DNA from: Pseudomonas syringae
GTDB lineage: Bacteria; Pseudomonadota; Gammaproteobacteria; Pseudomonadales; Pseudomonadaceae
DNA: 64,000 nucleotides
Direction of reading: 5' to 3'
NCBI RefSeq assembly: GCF_023278085.1
Contig: NZ_CP066265.1
Coordinates: 898,501-962,500 of the forward strand
Shown in pieces: positions 43,714 through 54,788 of this stretch (positions within the stretch are counted from its first letter, which is position 1; every line of letters begins with the position of its first letter). The position numbers and the translations under genes were made by a program. The notes under the pieces are model-generated. The model worked only from the letters and a program-made list of their open reading frames with translations, did no database searches and was not told the origin of the DNA.

Positions 43714-46455
43714 ATGTTTGCGCCTTTGTTGAAAAAACTTTTTGGAAGCAAGAACGAGCGTGAAGTCAAACGCATGCTCAAGACGGTACAGATCGTCAAT
43801 GCCTTCGAAGAGCAAATGGTGGCCCTTTCGGACGAGCAATTGCGCGCCAAGACCGAAGAGTTCAAGGCCCGCATAGCCAAAGGCGAGACCCTCGATCAAT
43901 TGCTGCCTGAAGCCTTTGCCGTCGCTCGTGAAGCGGGCAAGCGTGTCATGGGCATGCGCCACTTCGACGTTCAGTTGATCGGCGGCATGACCCTGCACGA
44001 AGGCCAGATCGCGGAAATGCGTACCGGTGAAGGTAAAACCCTCGTCGGTACCCTGGCTGTGTACCTCAATGCATTGTCCGGCAAGGGCGTTCACGTGGTT
44101 ACCGTGAACGATTATCTCGCTCGCCGCGATGCCAACTGGATGCGCCCGCTGTACGAATTCCTCGGTCTGACCGTAGGCATCGTCACGCCATTCCAGCCAC
44201 CGGAAGAGAAGCGCGCCGCCTACGCTGCCGACATCACTTACGGCACCAATAACGAGTACGGTTTCGACTACCTGCGCGACAACATGGCGTTCAGCATGGA
44301 CGACAAGTTCCAGCGTGAACTCAACTTTGCCGTGATCGACGAAGTCGACTCGATTCTGATCGATGAAGCGCGTACGCCGCTGATCATCTCCGGTCAGGCT
44401 GAAGACAGCTCCAAGCTGTACACCGAAATCAACCGCCTGATCCCCAAGCTCGAGCAGCACATCGAGGAAGTGGAAGGCGAAGTCACCAAGCCGGGCCATT
44501 TCACCGTTGACGAGAAGACGCGTCAGGTCGAGCTGAACGAAGCCGGTCACCAGTTCATCGAAGAAATGCTCACCGAAGTCGGCCTGCTGGCCGAGGGCGA
44601 GAGCCTTTACTCGGCGCACAACCTTGGCCTGCTGACCCACGTCTATGCCGGTCTGCGTGCGCATAAACTGTTCAATCGCAACATCGAATACATCGTTTCT
44701 GACGGCCAGGTTCTGCTGGTTGACGAACACACCGGTCGTACCATGCCGGGTCGTCGCCTTTCGGAAGGCCTGCACCAGGCCATCGAAGCGAAGGAAGGTC
44801 TTAACATCCAGGCTGAAAGCCAGACGCTTGCTTCGACCACGTTCCAGAACTACTTCCGTCTGTATAACAAGCTGTCCGGCATGACCGGTACGGCCGATAC
44901 CGAAGCGTTCGAATTCCACCAGATCTACAATCTCGCGGTGATGGTCATCCCGCCGAACAAGGCACTGGCGCGCAAGGACTTCAACGACCTCGTCTACCTG
45001 ACGGCGGAAGAGAAGTACGCGGCCATCGTGACCGACATCAAGGCGTGCATGGCGGAAAACCGCCCGGTGCTGGTCGGTACGGCGACCATCGAAACGTCCG
45101 AGCACATGTCCAATCTGCTCACCAAGGAAGGTATCGAGCACAAGGTGCTTAACGCCAAGTTCCACGAAAAAGAAGCCGAAATCATCGCGCAGGCCGGTCG
45201 TCCGGGTGCGCTGACCATTGCTACCAACATGGCCGGTCGTGGTACTGACATCCTGCTGGGCGGTAACTGGGAAGTCGAAGTTGCCAACCTGGAAGATCCG
45301 ACCCCCGAGCAGATCGCACAGATCAAGGCTGACTGGCAGAAACGCCATCAGCAAGTGATCGAAGCCGGTGGCCTGCATGTGATTGCTTCCGAGCGTCACG
45401 AATCGCGTCGTATCGACAACCAGCTGCGCGGCCGCGCCGGTCGTCAGGGGGATGCCGGTTCCAGCCGTTTCTACCTGTCACTTGAAGACAGCCTGATGCG
45501 CATCTTCGCCTCTGACCGGGTGAAAAACTTCATGAAGGCGCTGGGCATGCAGTCCGGTGAAGCCATCGAACACCGTATGGTGACCAACGCCATCGAGAAA
45601 GCGCAGCGCAAGGTGGAAGGTCGTAACTTCGACATCCGCAAGCAACTGCTTGAGTACGATGACGTCGCCAACGAGCAGCGCAAAGTGATTTATCACATGC
45701 GTAACACGCTGCTGGCCGCTGACAACATTGGCGAGACTATCGCCGACTTCCGCGAAGAAGTGCTCAATACGCTTATCAGCCAGCACATTCCGCCGCAGTC
45801 CCTGCCGGAGCAGTGGAACGTTGCCGGTCTGGAAGCTGCGCTGAATACCGACTTCGCTGTGCAGCTGCCGATTCAGCAGTGGCTCGACGAGGACGATCAT
45901 CTTCACGAAGACAGCTTGCGCGAAAAAATCATGGCGCAGCTGCTGGTGTCGTACAACGAGAAAGAAGACCAGGCCAGCGCCGAAGCGTTGCGCTCCTTCG
46001 AGAAGCAGATCCTCCTGCGTGTGCTGGATGACCTGTGGAAAGATCACCTGTCGACCATGGACCACCTGCGTCACGGTATTCACCTGCGCGGTTACGCCCA
46101 GAAGAACCCGAAACAGGAATACAAGCGCGAGTCGTTCACCCTGTTCCAGGAACTGCTCGACTCGATCAAGCGCGACACTATCCGTGTCCTGTCGCATGTT
46201 CAGGTTCGTCGCGAAGACCCGGAAGAAGAAGAGGCACGCCTGCGTCGCGAAGCCGAAGAGCTGGCCAGCCGTATGCAGTTCGAACACGCGCCAGCGCCGG
46301 GTATCGATCAGCCACTGGTGGATGTAGAGGGCGGTGAAGTGCCTGCTGCAGTCGCTTCCGAACCCGTGCGCAATGACCAGAAACTGGGTCGCAACGAGCT
46401 GTGCTGGTGCGGCTCGGGCAAGAAATTCAAGCACTGTCACGGCCAGATCAACTAA
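43714..46455 (+). CDS. secA: Protein translocase ATPase SecA
   Basis: 913-residue motor of the Sec pathway that drives unfolded preproteins through SecYEG. I chose ATG 43714 ([17 protein letters not shown]). Walker A is [13 protein letters not shown], the DEAD-like box is [21 protein letters not shown], and motif VI regions include [18 protein letters not shown] and [11 protein letters not shown]. The C-terminal zinc-binding tail [20 protein letters not shown] binds SecB. A terminator follows at 46478-46511. Confidence 0.99.
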   Translation: MFAPLLKKLFGSKNEREVKRMLKTVQIVNAFEEQMVALSDEQLRAKTEEFKARIAKGETLDQLLPEAFAVAREAGKRVMGMRHFDVQLIGGMTLHEGQIAEMRTGEGKTLVGTLAVYLNALSGKGVHVVTVNDYLARRDANWMRPLYEFLGLTVGIVTPFQPPEEKRAAYAADITYGTNNEYGFDYLRDNMAFSMDDKFQRELNFAVIDEVDSILIDEARTPLIISGQAEDSSKLYTEINRLIPKLEQHIEEVEGEVTKPGHFTVDEKTRQVELNEAGHQFIEEMLTEVGLLAEGESLYSAHNLGLLTHVYAGLRAHKLFNRNIEYIVSDGQVLLVDEHTGRTMPGRRLSEGLHQAIEAKEGLNIQAESQTLASTTFQNYFRLYNKLSGMTGTADTEAFEFHQIYNLAVMVIPPNKALARKDFNDLVYLTAEEKYAAIVTDIKACMAENRPVLVGTATIETSEHMSNLLTKEGIEHKVLNAKFHEKEAEIIAQAGRPGALTIATNMAGRGTDILLGGNWEVEVANLEDPTPEQIAQIKADWQKRHQQVIEAGGLHVIASERHESRRIDNQLRGRAGRQGDAGSSRFYLSLEDSLMRIFASDRVKNFMKALGMQSGEAIEHRMVTNAIEKAQRKVEGRNFDIRKQLLEYDDVANEQRKVIYHMRNTLLAADNIGETIADFREEVLNTLISQHIPPQSLPEQWNVAGLEAALNTDFAVQLPIQQWLDEDDHLHEDSLREKIMAQLLVSYNEKEDQASAEALRSFEKQILLRVLDDLWKDHLSTMDHLRHGIHLRGYAQKNPKQEYKRESFTLFQELLDSIKRDTIRVLSHVQVRREDPEEEEARLRREAEELASRMQFEHAPAPGIDQPLVDVEGGEVPAAVASEPVRNDQKLGRNELCWCGSGKKFKHCHGQIN

Positions 46456-46477
46456 GCCTTTGACCGTGTAATACCTG

Positions 46478-46511
46478 CGCCGCGACCGGCTTGCCCGTCG
46501 CGGCGTTTTTT
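46478..46511 (+). terminator. Intrinsic terminator after secA
   Basis: A perfect 9-base stem, CGCCGCGAC (46478-46486) / GTCGCGGCG (46497-46505), is followed by six T. Confidence 0.93.
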
Positions 46512-46564
46512 CATTGATAGCCGTACCGATGTGGACGGCGCCACACTCCTTGAGGAGCACCCCG

Positions 46565-47782
46565 ATGGCTGTTGGTCTTGGTCCTTTGCCTGCGTTGCAC
46601 CCGGTTCCCGGTTTTGAACTCGGCATTTCTTCTGCCGGCATCAAGCGTCCGGGGCGCAAGGACGTCGTGGTCATGCGCTGTGCCGAAGGCTCCAGCGTTG
46701 CCGGTGTTTTCACGTTGAACGCGTTTTGCGCCGCGCCGGTGATTCTGGCCAAACAGCGTGTCCAGGGCACCGTCCGTTATCTGCTGACCAACACCGGCAA
46801 TGCCAATGCGGGCACCGGCGAACCGGGTCTGGCTGCGGCACGTCGTACCTGCGAAGCGCTGGCGCAACTGACCGGCGTGGATGCGTCGGCAGTGCTGCCC
46901 TATTCGACGGGCGTAATCGGCGAGCCATTACCTGTGGAAAAGATCGAAGGTGCCCTGCAAGCTGCGCTCGACGATCTGTCTGTGGATAACTGGGCGGCTG
47001 CGGCGACCGGGATCATGACCACCGACACCCTACCCAAAGGCGCAAGCCGCCAGTTCACTCACGATGGCGTCACCATCACCGTGACCGGCATCAGCAAGGG
47101 CGCAGGCATGATTCGTCCGAACATGGCGACCATGCTCGGTTACATCGCGACCGACGCCAACGTCTCGCAGAGCGTCTTGCAGGACCTGATCCGCGACGGT
47201 GCCAACAAGTCGTTCAACCGCATCACCATCGATGGCGACACCTCGACCAACGACTGCTGCATGTTGATCGCGACCGGTCAGGCTGATCTGCCGCAAATCA
47301 CCGAAGCCAAAGGCCCGCTGTTCGAAGCCTTGAAGAAGGCTGTGTTCGACGTCTGCATGGAAGTCGCTCAGGCCATCGTGCGCGATGGCGAAGGCGCAAC
47401 CAAGTTCGTGACCGTCGAAGTCAATGGCGGCGGCAATCATCAGGAATGCCTGGACGTCGGTTATGCCGTCGCTCACTCCCCGCTGATCAAGACCGCGTTG
47501 TTCGCCTCCGACCCGAACTGGGGTCGTATTCTGGCCGCTGTCGGGCGTGCGGGCGTGCCGGATCTGGACGTGAGCAAGATCGACGTATTCCTCGGTGGCG
47601 TCTGCATCGCCAGCCAGGGCTGCCGAGCGACCACTTACACCGAAGAACAGGGTTCGGCGGTCATGGCTGAAGAAGAAATCACCATCCGTATCGAGTTGGG
47701 TCGCGGTGATTGCAGCGAAACCATCTGGACCACCGACCTTTCTCACGAGTACGTGAAGATCAACGCGGAATACCGCACCTGA
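46565..47782 (+). CDS. argJ: Bifunctional ornithine acetyltransferase / N-acetylglutamate synthase
   Basis: 405-residue enzyme of the cyclic arginine pathway, recycling the acetyl group from acetylornithine to glutamate. The precursor self-cleaves before the Thr in [12 protein letters not shown], giving alpha and beta chains. [25 protein letters not shown] and [15 protein letters not shown] are conserved. ATG 46565, after a GGAG site, is preferred over an upstream ATG at 46529 or earlier. A long hairpin separates it from gst. Confidence 0.97.
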   Translation: MAVGLGPLPALHPVPGFELGISSAGIKRPGRKDVVVMRCAEGSSVAGVFTLNAFCAAPVILAKQRVQGTVRYLLTNTGNANAGTGEPGLAAARRTCEALAQLTGVDASAVLPYSTGVIGEPLPVEKIEGALQAALDDLSVDNWAAAATGIMTTDTLPKGASRQFTHDGVTITVTGISKGAGMIRPNMATMLGYIATDANVSQSVLQDLIRDGANKSFNRITIDGDTSTNDCCMLIATGQADLPQITEAKGPLFEALKKAVFDVCMEVAQAIVRDGEGATKFVTVEVNGGGNHQECLDVGYAVAHSPLIKTALFASDPNWGRILAAVGRAGVPDLDVSKIDVFLGGVCIASQGCRATTYTEEQGSAVMAEEEITIRIELGRGDCSETIWTTDLSHEYVKINAEYRT

Positions 47783-47788
47783 TTCAAC

Positions 47789-47823
47789 GTCCGGCGCGGG
47801 GGCATCCTGTTTTCGCGCCGGAC
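47789..47823. other. Long hairpin between argJ and gst
   Basis: GTCCGGCGCG (47789-47798) pairs perfectly with CGCGCCGGAC (47814-47823) over a 15-base loop that itself ends in TTTT. No T-run follows the stem. It ends 17 bases before the gst start codon. Confidence 0.65.
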
Positions 47824-47839
47824 TCAATGGAGCTGAACC

Positions 47840-48466
47840 ATGAGCCTGCACCTGATTATCGGCGACAAACGCTACTCCTCCTGGTCGCTGCGTCCATGGC
47901 TGGTACTGGAAATGACCGGTACGCCGTTCACCGATCAGGTGATCCGCCTGAATCAGCCTGATACCCGCCAGAACATCCTCAAGTACTCGCCGACCGGCAA
48001 GGTGCCTGCACTTCAGTGCGAACACGGCACGATCATCGATTCGCTGGCGATCTGTGAATACCTGGTCGAACGCTTCCCGGACGCCGGGCTGTGGCCCCGT
48101 GACACGGCTGCCCGGGCACAGGCCCGGTCGGCATGCGCGCAGATGCACAGTGGTTTTGTCAGCCTGCGCTCGAACATGCCGATGGACCTGCGCCATGATC
48201 AGGCGCTGGAAGTCATTTCGGTCGATACCCAGAACGACATCGACCGTATCGTCGAGCTGTGGGCCGAGTGCCGCGCTGCGGCTGCCGAAAGCGGTCCGTT
48301 CCTGTTCGGTAAACCGAGCATTGCCGATGCGTTCTTCGCGCCGGTGGCGATTCGTTTGCGCAGCTATCGTGTCGAGTTGCCGGCAGACGCGCTGGCCTAT
48401 ATCGAAACCATCTACCAATGGCCTGCCTTCAAGCGCTGGCAGCAGGCTGGCCTGGAGGAGTCCTGA
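47840..48466 (+). CDS. Glutathione S-transferase family protein
   Basis: 208-residue soluble GST. The thioredoxin-like N-terminal domain contains DKRYSSWSLRPWLVLEMTGTPF, with the SSWSLRPW stretch where zeta/beta-class enzymes place the catalytic Ser, and SPTGKVPALQCEHGTIIDSLAICEYL, the glutathione-binding PAL and DSLAI motifs. The C-terminal domain is helical. The substrate is unknown. The gene is 2 bases ahead of the Nudix gene and probably shares its transcript. Confidence 0.92.
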   Translation: MSLHLIIGDKRYSSWSLRPWLVLEMTGTPFTDQVIRLNQPDTRQNILKYSPTGKVPALQCEHGTIIDSLAICEYLVERFPDAGLWPRDTAARAQARSACAQMHSGFVSLRSNMPMDLRHDQALEVISVDTQNDIDRIVELWAECRAAAAESGPFLFGKPSIADAFFAPVAIRLRSYRVELPADALAYIETIYQWPAFKRWQQAGLEES

Positions 48467-48468
48467 TC

Positions 48469-49419
48469 GTGAAACGAGTGCATGTGGCCGCCGCTGTCAT
48501 CCGTGGCGCTGACGACAAAGTCCTGATCGCCCGACGTGCAGACAGCCAGCACCAGGGCGGGCTCTGGGAGTTTCCGGGTGGCAAGGTCGAGGCGGGCGAG
48601 ACCGTCGAGGCGGCACTTGCACGTGAACTGCAGGAAGAGCTGGGCATCGTGGTGACCGCTGCTCGTCCATTGATCAAGGTTCGTCACGATTATCCCGACA
48701 AACAAGTGCTGCTGGATGTGTGGGAGGTTTCTGCATTCACCGGCGAGCCGCATGGCGCAGAAGGTCAGCCGTTGGCCTGGGCGACGCCTCGGGAGCTGGC
48801 CAGCTATGAGTTTCCGGCGGCCAACCAGCCGATCGTCGCGGCGGCACGCTTGCCTGCCGAGTACCTGATCACGCCTGACGGGCTGGACAATATCGAATTG
48901 CTGCGCGGCGTGCAGAAAGCAATCGCCGGTGGAATCAAGCTGGTTCAGTTGCGGGCACCGGGCGGCTATGACCCGAAGTATCGCGATCTGGCAGTCGATG
49001 CGGCTGGCTTGTGCGCAGGCAAGGCGCAGCTCATGCTCAAAGGCCCTCTGGAGTGGCTGGGGGACTTTCCGTCCGCTGGCTGGCACCTGACGGCGGAACA
49101 ACTGCGTAAGTACGCCAGTCGCGGCCGTCCGTTCCCTGAGCATCGCTGGCTGGCTGCGTCATGCCATAACGCCGAAGAGCTGGCCCTGGCCGAACAGATG
49201 GGCGTGGATTTCGTCACCCTGTCTCCCGTTCAGCCGACTTTGACCCATCCTGATGCACAGCCCTTGGGCTGGGAACAGGCGACGCAGTTGATCGCAGGTT
49301 TCAACAGACCGGTTTTCCTGTTGGGGGGCGTAGGCCCTGCGGAATGTCAAAAAGCCTGGGAAAGCGGCGCGCAAGGCGTGGCCGGAATCCGCGCGTTCTG
49401 GCCTGACGAGATCGTCTGA
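48469..49419 (+). CDS. Nudix hydrolase fused to a ThiE-like TIM barrel
   Basis: 316-residue two-domain protein starting at GTG 48469 (VKRVHVAAAV). The N-terminal MutT-like domain carries a complete Nudix box, GGKVEAGETVEAALARELQEELGI, suggesting hydrolysis of oxidised nucleotides such as 8-oxo-dGTP. The C-terminal domain (about 130-315) resembles thiamine phosphate synthase, with VQLRAPG, GWHLTAEQL, VDFVTLSPVQPTLTHP and LLGGV. The usual K/D-rich diphosphate-binding residues after QLR are not present, so TMP synthase activity is doubtful. This fusion occurs in many gamma-proteobacteria. Confidence 0.9.
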   Translation: MKRVHVAAAVIRGADDKVLIARRADSQHQGGLWEFPGGKVEAGETVEAALARELQEELGIVVTAARPLIKVRHDYPDKQVLLDVWEVSAFTGEPHGAEGQPLAWATPRELASYEFPAANQPIVAAARLPAEYLITPDGLDNIELLRGVQKAIAGGIKLVQLRAPGGYDPKYRDLAVDAAGLCAGKAQLMLKGPLEWLGDFPSAGWHLTAEQLRKYASRGRPFPEHRWLAASCHNAEELALAEQMGVDFVTLSPVQPTLTHPDAQPLGWEQATQLIAGFNRPVFLLGGVGPAECQKAWESGAQGVAGIRAFWPDEIV

Positions 49420-49424
49420 CTCGA

Positions 49425-49530
49425 AGAGGACGCAGAGTGTCCTGAACGGCATGCCGACGCAGAGCGTCGCACGATAATTGAGATTATCGTTCCTCACGCT
49501 CCCGCATGGGCATGCCTTTCATGACGCCCC
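49425..49530. repeat. Palindromic intergenic repeat, copy C
   Basis: Third member of the family: GGACGCAGAGTGTCC, CGACGCAGAGCGTCG, a CGATAAT...ATTATCG stem, GTTCCTCACGCTCCCGCATGGGCATGCCTTTCATGACGC. It fills the gap between the Nudix gene and the convergent adenosyltransferase gene. The right arm is more degraded than in copies A and B. Confidence 0.8.
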
Positions 49531-49539
49531 GCCTGCCAA

Positions 49540-50118
49540 TTAAACCGGCTTGGGCGCAGGCTGCCAGAGTATCTCGGCAATACCCTGCCTTCTGGCGATC
49601 AGGCGTGCGGCGACGAACAGCAGGTCCGACAGCCTGTTGATGTACGCCAGCCCTGCGCCTTCCAGCGGCTCAACCGCATTCAGGTGCTGGCAGCGGCGTT
49701 CGGCGCTGCGCGCCAGGCTGCGGCAGATGTGCGCTTGGGCGATCAGCGAGGAGCCTCCTGGCAGGATGAAGTTTTCCAGCGGCCCCAACTCCTCATTCCA
49801 GACATCAATCGCTGCCTCCAGCCGCTCGACCTCGGTGCTGTTGAGTGCCTTGTAGCTCGGCATCGCCAATTCGCCACCCAGATCGAACAACCGATGCTGG
49901 CAGGGCGCAAGCACCTCAATTACTTCATTGAGCGCCGGAACGCGCTGAGCCTCGTCAATCAGTCCCGCCAGCAGCAGCCCGAGCTGGCTGTTCAGCGTAT
50001 CGACTTCACCGATGGCCTCGACGCGCGGGTGATCCTTGGAGACCCGGCGGCCGTCACCCAGCCCGGTTTCACCGGTGTCGCCGGTGCGTGTGTAAATCTT
50101 CGACAAACGAAAGCCCAT
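49540..50118 (-). CDS. PduO-type cob(I)alamin adenosyltransferase
   Basis: 192-residue enzyme that transfers the adenosyl group of ATP to cob(I)alamin to make coenzyme B12. The ATP-binding N-terminus YTRTGDTGETGLGDGRRVSKDHPRVEAIGEVDTLNS and the C-terminal RSLARSAERRCQHL motif (RSxxRRxE-like) are characteristic of the PduO class. It lies 15 bases after the sensor kinase gene on the same strand. No cobalamin riboswitch was recognised upstream. Confidence 0.94.
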   Translation of the reverse strand: MGFRLSKIYTRTGDTGETGLGDGRRVSKDHPRVEAIGEVDTLNSQLGLLLAGLIDEAQRVPALNEVIEVLAPCQHRLFDLGGELAMPSYKALNSTEVERLEAAIDVWNEELGPLENFILPGGSSLIAQAHICRSLARSAERRCQHLNAVEPLEGAGLAYINRLSDLLFVAARLIARRQGIAEILWQPAPKPV

Positions 50119-50133
50119 TGCGATGGCTCCTGA

Positions 50134-52170
50134 TCAGGATTTGGAAATAACCTGCTGCTGCACATTCACCTGATTGGCAACCAGCGGCAAACGCAGCGTG
50201 AAGCAGGTTCCCATGCCGAGGGAGGATTGCACCTCCATCTGGCCTTTATGGTTATTGGTGATGATGAAATACGACACCGAAAGCCCCAGTCCGGTGCCCT
50301 GACCGATTTCCTTGGTGGTAAAAAACGGCTCGAAGGTACGTTTGCGCACGCTTTCCGACATGCCGATGCCGTTGTCTTCCACCTGAATCTCGGCCCACGG
50401 CGGATTGAGGCGGGTGCGCAGAATGATGCGTCCTGGCTCCTCGCTGTCAGGGCGCTGGTGAATGGCCTGCGCCGCGTTTTTCAGCAGATTCAGGAGGACT
50501 TGTTCCAGCTCGTTGGAGATGCAAGGCACCGGGCCCAGTTCCGGGTCGAACTGGCGAATGATGTGCTGGCCCTTGAAGTCGAAACCGATGGTCAGGTCGA
50601 AATCGTTGCTGGCGATTTCCACCGCCTGATCGATCAACGCGGGCAGATCGCAGGGTGACAGCTGGCGGCTGCTCAGACGGCTGAAATTGAGCATGTGGCT
50701 GACGATCTTCGCCGCTCTGGCGCCTGCCTGCTGAATGCCATCCAGCAGCTTTGGAACCTCGCGGTTCTCCAGATACTGATTGACCACCGCCAGATCAACA
50801 CCGTCGGCTTCGGCTTGTTCGATGTTCTTCGGCAGTTCCGGGGACAGACGTCGGCGGATGTTCTGCACATTATGCAGAATCGCCCCCAGTGGATTATTGA
50901 TCTCATGTGCCATGCCCGCTGCCAGGCCGCCGACAGACAACATCTTCTCCGACTGCACCATCATTTCTTCCAGCGAAATACGCTGGGTGATGTCATCGAT
51001 GCGGATCACCACACCACGCCCGGCATCGCCGGTCAGAGGGTAGAACGTCAATGCGTAATGGCGCGCCTCGTCGTTCTTGATCCAGGTGACGCGCTCGATC
51101 TTGGTCACACTGTGTCGCTCGACCGTGTGTTTGATCTGCGGCAGGAACGAACGCATCGGCTCAAACGCGAGGAAGATCGGCTGATTCAGCGCCTCGTCCA
51201 GCGTCGTCCCGGAAAGCGCCGTAGCCTCCTGATTCCACTGCGTCACGTAGAGCTGCTCGTCCAGCGCGATCATCGCCGAGGGCATCGAATCGATGATGCT
51301 GTTGAGGTAATTCTGAAAGCCGGTGAGCTTCTTCTCGATCTTGCTGCGCACCTGAACTTCGAGTTCCAGCTTGCGGTTGGTGTGGCGGGTTTCCTCGGCC
51401 AGACCCTGGGCCTGATCGTAGGCTTCCTGAGAGTCGTCCCGGGCGCGCTTGAGTTGCTGCTCACGGGCCTCGATACGCGACAGCATGGTGTTGAATGCTT
51501 CGGCCAGGCTGCCGATTTCATCTTCATTGCCCGGTTCGGCGCGCAGGGCGTAGTTCTCCTCGCGAGTCACCTGCCGGGACAGTTCTTCCAGTTGATAGAT
51601 AGGCTCGGTGATCAAACGCCGGATCTGCCGGGCGACCACCAGCCAGAGCAGCACACTGAACACCAGAATGCCCAGGCTGGCAGTCAGCGTGCCGGTGTAG
51701 AACGCGGGCGGCAGCTCGCTGCTGGCGACCAGCAACAGATGCCCAGGCGGTTCGTTGCCTTTCGGCACGGTAATGACCTGCGTGCTGCGAAATTCAGTCA
51801 GGCGCCAGCTGTCCAGGTCCTTGAAATGCCTGGGCAGTTCAAGGCTTTCACCCTGATGCATCTGTTCGAGCCGCTCGCCGTTGTTGTCATACACAGCGGC
51901 TGCACGTAACGGCCCGTAGCTTTTCAGCTCCTTGAGCAGGGCACGCGCCTCGTTTGGCGAGTACAGGGCTCGCTCGTTGAGGTTGGCGCTGCTGATCAGG
52001 CGGCCGATGGTTTGCAAGGCCTGCGGGGCCATGGCTTCTTGGGAGATGTAATAGGCCGCGCTGATGAAGGTCAGGTTGGCGACCAGCAGCACGGTGGTCA
52101 TCAGGACCAGCAGGGCGGCCAGCAGTTTCTGGCCTACCGGCAGGTTTTCCAGGCGTTGGCGCAAGGGCAT
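50134..52170 (-). CDS. Membrane-bound PAS-domain sensor histidine kinase, orphan
   Basis: 678-residue hybrid-free kinase. There are two membrane helices (about 14-36 and 160-182) around a periplasmic sensor region, then HAMP (about 183-240), a coiled coil, and a PAS domain (about 285-400). The HisKA box is GLAAGMAHEINNPLGAILHN. The ATPase domain has NLLKNAAQAI (N box), VEDNGIGM (G1), FEPFFTTK (F) and GTGLGLSV (G2). No response regulator gene is adjacent, so the partner is unknown. Confidence 0.95.
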   Translation of the reverse strand: MPLRQRLENLPVGQKLLAALLVLMTTVLLVANLTFISAAYYISQEAMAPQALQTIGRLISSANLNERALYSPNEARALLKELKSYGPLRAAAVYDNNGERLEQMHQGESLELPRHFKDLDSWRLTEFRSTQVITVPKGNEPPGHLLLVASSELPPAFYTGTLTASLGILVFSVLLWLVVARQIRRLITEPIYQLEELSRQVTREENYALRAEPGNEDEIGSLAEAFNTMLSRIEAREQQLKRARDDSQEAYDQAQGLAEETRHTNRKLELEVQVRSKIEKKLTGFQNYLNSIIDSMPSAMIALDEQLYVTQWNQEATALSGTTLDEALNQPIFLAFEPMRSFLPQIKHTVERHSVTKIERVTWIKNDEARHYALTFYPLTGDAGRGVVIRIDDITQRISLEEMMVQSEKMLSVGGLAAGMAHEINNPLGAILHNVQNIRRRLSPELPKNIEQAEADGVDLAVVNQYLENREVPKLLDGIQQAGARAAKIVSHMLNFSRLSSRQLSPCDLPALIDQAVEIASNDFDLTIGFDFKGQHIIRQFDPELGPVPCISNELEQVLLNLLKNAAQAIHQRPDSEEPGRIILRTRLNPPWAEIQVEDNGIGMSESVRKRTFEPFFTTKEIGQGTGLGLSVSYFIITNNHKGQMEVQSSLGMGTCFTLRLPLVANQVNVQQQVISKS

Positions 52171-52213
52171 GGGCGAGTCGCATTGACGGGTGGTGCGAGC
52201 AGGGTAGCGCGGG

Positions 52214-53200
<987 letters not shown>

Positions 53201-53305
53201 TCACAGTGAACGCAGGGAAAGTCTCGTTATAATGAGCGTTCTTTCACACCGTCAAGTCATGCGTGCCCGATCATTGTGCGCACGCCGTTTATCTGGAGAA
53301 CATAC

Positions 53306-53785
53306 ATGCCCTCGTTCGACGTAGTGTCCGAATTGGATAAACACGAAGTCACGAATGCCGTCGACAACGCCATCAAAGAGCTGGACCGTCGCTACGACCT
53401 CAAAGGCAAAGGCACGTTCGAGTTCAAGGAACTGACCATCACGCTGACCGCTGAAGCAGACTTTCAGCTGGAAGCCATGATCGAGATCCTCAAGCTGGCG
53501 CTGGTCAAGCGCAAGATCGACGCCAAGTGCCTGGAAGTCAAAGATGCGTATGCGTCCGGCAAGCTGATGAAGCAGGAAGCCACGCTGCGCGAAGGCATCG
53601 ACAAGGAGCTGGCGAAGAAAATCGTCGCCCACATCAAGGAAGCCAAACTCAAGGTCCAGGCCGCCATTCAGGGCGAGCAGGTTCGGGTGACCGGCAAGAA
53701 GCGTGACGACTTGCAGGAAGCCATCGCTGCACTGCGTGCCTACGATGCGGACATGCCGCTGCAATTCAACAACTTCCGTGACTGA
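53306..53785 (+). CDS. yajQ: YajQ-family nucleotide-binding protein
   Basis: 159-residue protein with two ferredoxin-like domains, UPF0234. ATG 53306 ([15 protein letters not shown]) with CTGGAGAA upstream is preferred to an upstream in-frame start. YajQ homologues bind nucleotides or RNA, and a Xanthomonas member binds cyclic di-GMP. Key stretches: [20 protein letters not shown] and ISRERGKKIV-like [35 protein letters not shown]. Confidence 0.95.
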   Translation: MPSFDVVSELDKHEVTNAVDNAIKELDRRYDLKGKGTFEFKELTITLTAEADFQLEAMIEILKLALVKRKIDAKCLEVKDAYASGKLMKQEATLREGIDKELAKKIVAHIKEAKLKVQAAIQGEQVRVTGKKRDDLQEAIAALRAYDADMPLQFNNFRD

Positions 53786-53885
53786 ACAGGTGCACTGAGC
53801 TGCGGGGAACCCTTGGGTTTCCCGGTCAGTCCGAATCGCCTTGAGCGCGATTTGGCATCGCTCGTAACGGGTAATGGGGACAACA

Positions 53886-54716
53886 ATGGATTTAAACGCT
53901 GAAGTCGGTCATCTGTGGCAAGCGTCGCAGGCGTGGATTCCGATGATCATGGAATACGGCAGCCGTTTGCTGCTGGCTGTGGTAACGCTGTGCCTGGGCT
54001 GGTGGCTGATCAACCGCTTGACCGGCAAACTGGGTGCGTTACTGGCATTGCGACACGCTGATCTGGCCTTGCAGGGCTTCGTCAGCAACCTGGCGAACGT
54101 CATTTTGAAAATCCTGCTGGTGGTCAGCGTCGCGTCGATGATCGGCGTTGAAACGACCTCGTTCGTGGCGGCCATCGGTGCTGCCGGTCTGGCCATCGGT
54201 CTGGCTCTGCAGGGCAGCCTGGCGAACTTTGCAGGCGGCGTACTGATTCTGCTGTTTCGTCCGTTCCGCATCGGTGACTGGATCGAGGCCCAGGGTGTAT
54301 CGGGAACCGTCGACAACATCCAGATCTTCCACACCGTGCTGCGCACCGGCGACAACCGCACCGTGATCATACCCAATGGCAATCTGTCCAACGGCATCAT
54401 CACCAACACCAACCGTCAGCCGACTCGCAAGATCACCTTCGACATCGGCGTCAGCCACGATGCGGACTTGAGGAAAGCCTTGCAGGTCCTGCTGGACATG
54501 GCCGACGACCCGCGCGTGCTGAAAGACCCGGCCCCGCAGGCCGTGGTGGCCGCGCTCGGCGAGAACGCGATTACCTTGTCATTGCGGGTCTGGACCAGTA
54601 CTGGCGATATGGGCGATGTAACGTCGATGTTCAACATCGAGGCGCGCGACCGCTTGAAGGACGCGGGCATCGAGATCCCACTGCCGCAGCGGATTGTGCG
54701 GGTGGTTCAGGAGTAA
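53886..54716 (+). CDS. mscS: Small-conductance mechanosensitive channel (MscS)
   Basis: 276-residue inner-membrane channel that opens under membrane tension in hypo-osmotic shock. Three helices are predicted; TM3 is the pore helix GAAGLAIGLALQGSLANFAGGVLILLFRPFRIGDWIE with its Gly/Ala pattern. A beta domain and an alpha/beta C-terminal domain follow (TVIIPNGNLSNGIITNTNRQPTRK). ATG 53886 with GGGGA five bases upstream is preferred over ATG 53874. A strong bidirectional terminator follows. Confidence 0.95.
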   Translation: MDLNAEVGHLWQASQAWIPMIMEYGSRLLLAVVTLCLGWWLINRLTGKLGALLALRHADLALQGFVSNLANVILKILLVVSVASMIGVETTSFVAAIGAAGLAIGLALQGSLANFAGGVLILLFRPFRIGDWIEAQGVSGTVDNIQIFHTVLRTGDNRTVIIPNGNLSNGIITNTNRQPTRKITFDIGVSHDADLRKALQVLLDMADDPRVLKDPAPQAVVAALGENAITLSLRVWTSTGDMGDVTSMFNIEARDRLKDAGIEIPLPQRIVRVVQE

Positions 54717-54737
54717 CTGCCGACCGCCCTTCGATAC

Positions 54738-54777
54738 GAAAAAAGCCCTGATGTCATAAACGTCAGGGCTTTTTTTC
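54738..54777. terminator. Bidirectional terminator between mscS and a small membrane gene
   Basis: AGCCCTGATG (54744-54753) pairs with CGTCAGGGCT (54761-54770) with one G-U pair, flanked by six A and seven T. It can serve both convergent genes. Confidence 0.9.
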
Positions 54778-54788
54778 GTCTCGTCTCA

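Noticed and set aside
43690..45399. Minus-strand open frame (569 codons) opposite secA
   Set aside because: Antisense shadow of secA, created by codon bias.
49540..50140. Cobalamin riboswitch for the adenosyltransferase
   Set aside because: Only 15 bases separate this gene from the sensor kinase gene, and no B12-box-like sequence was found.
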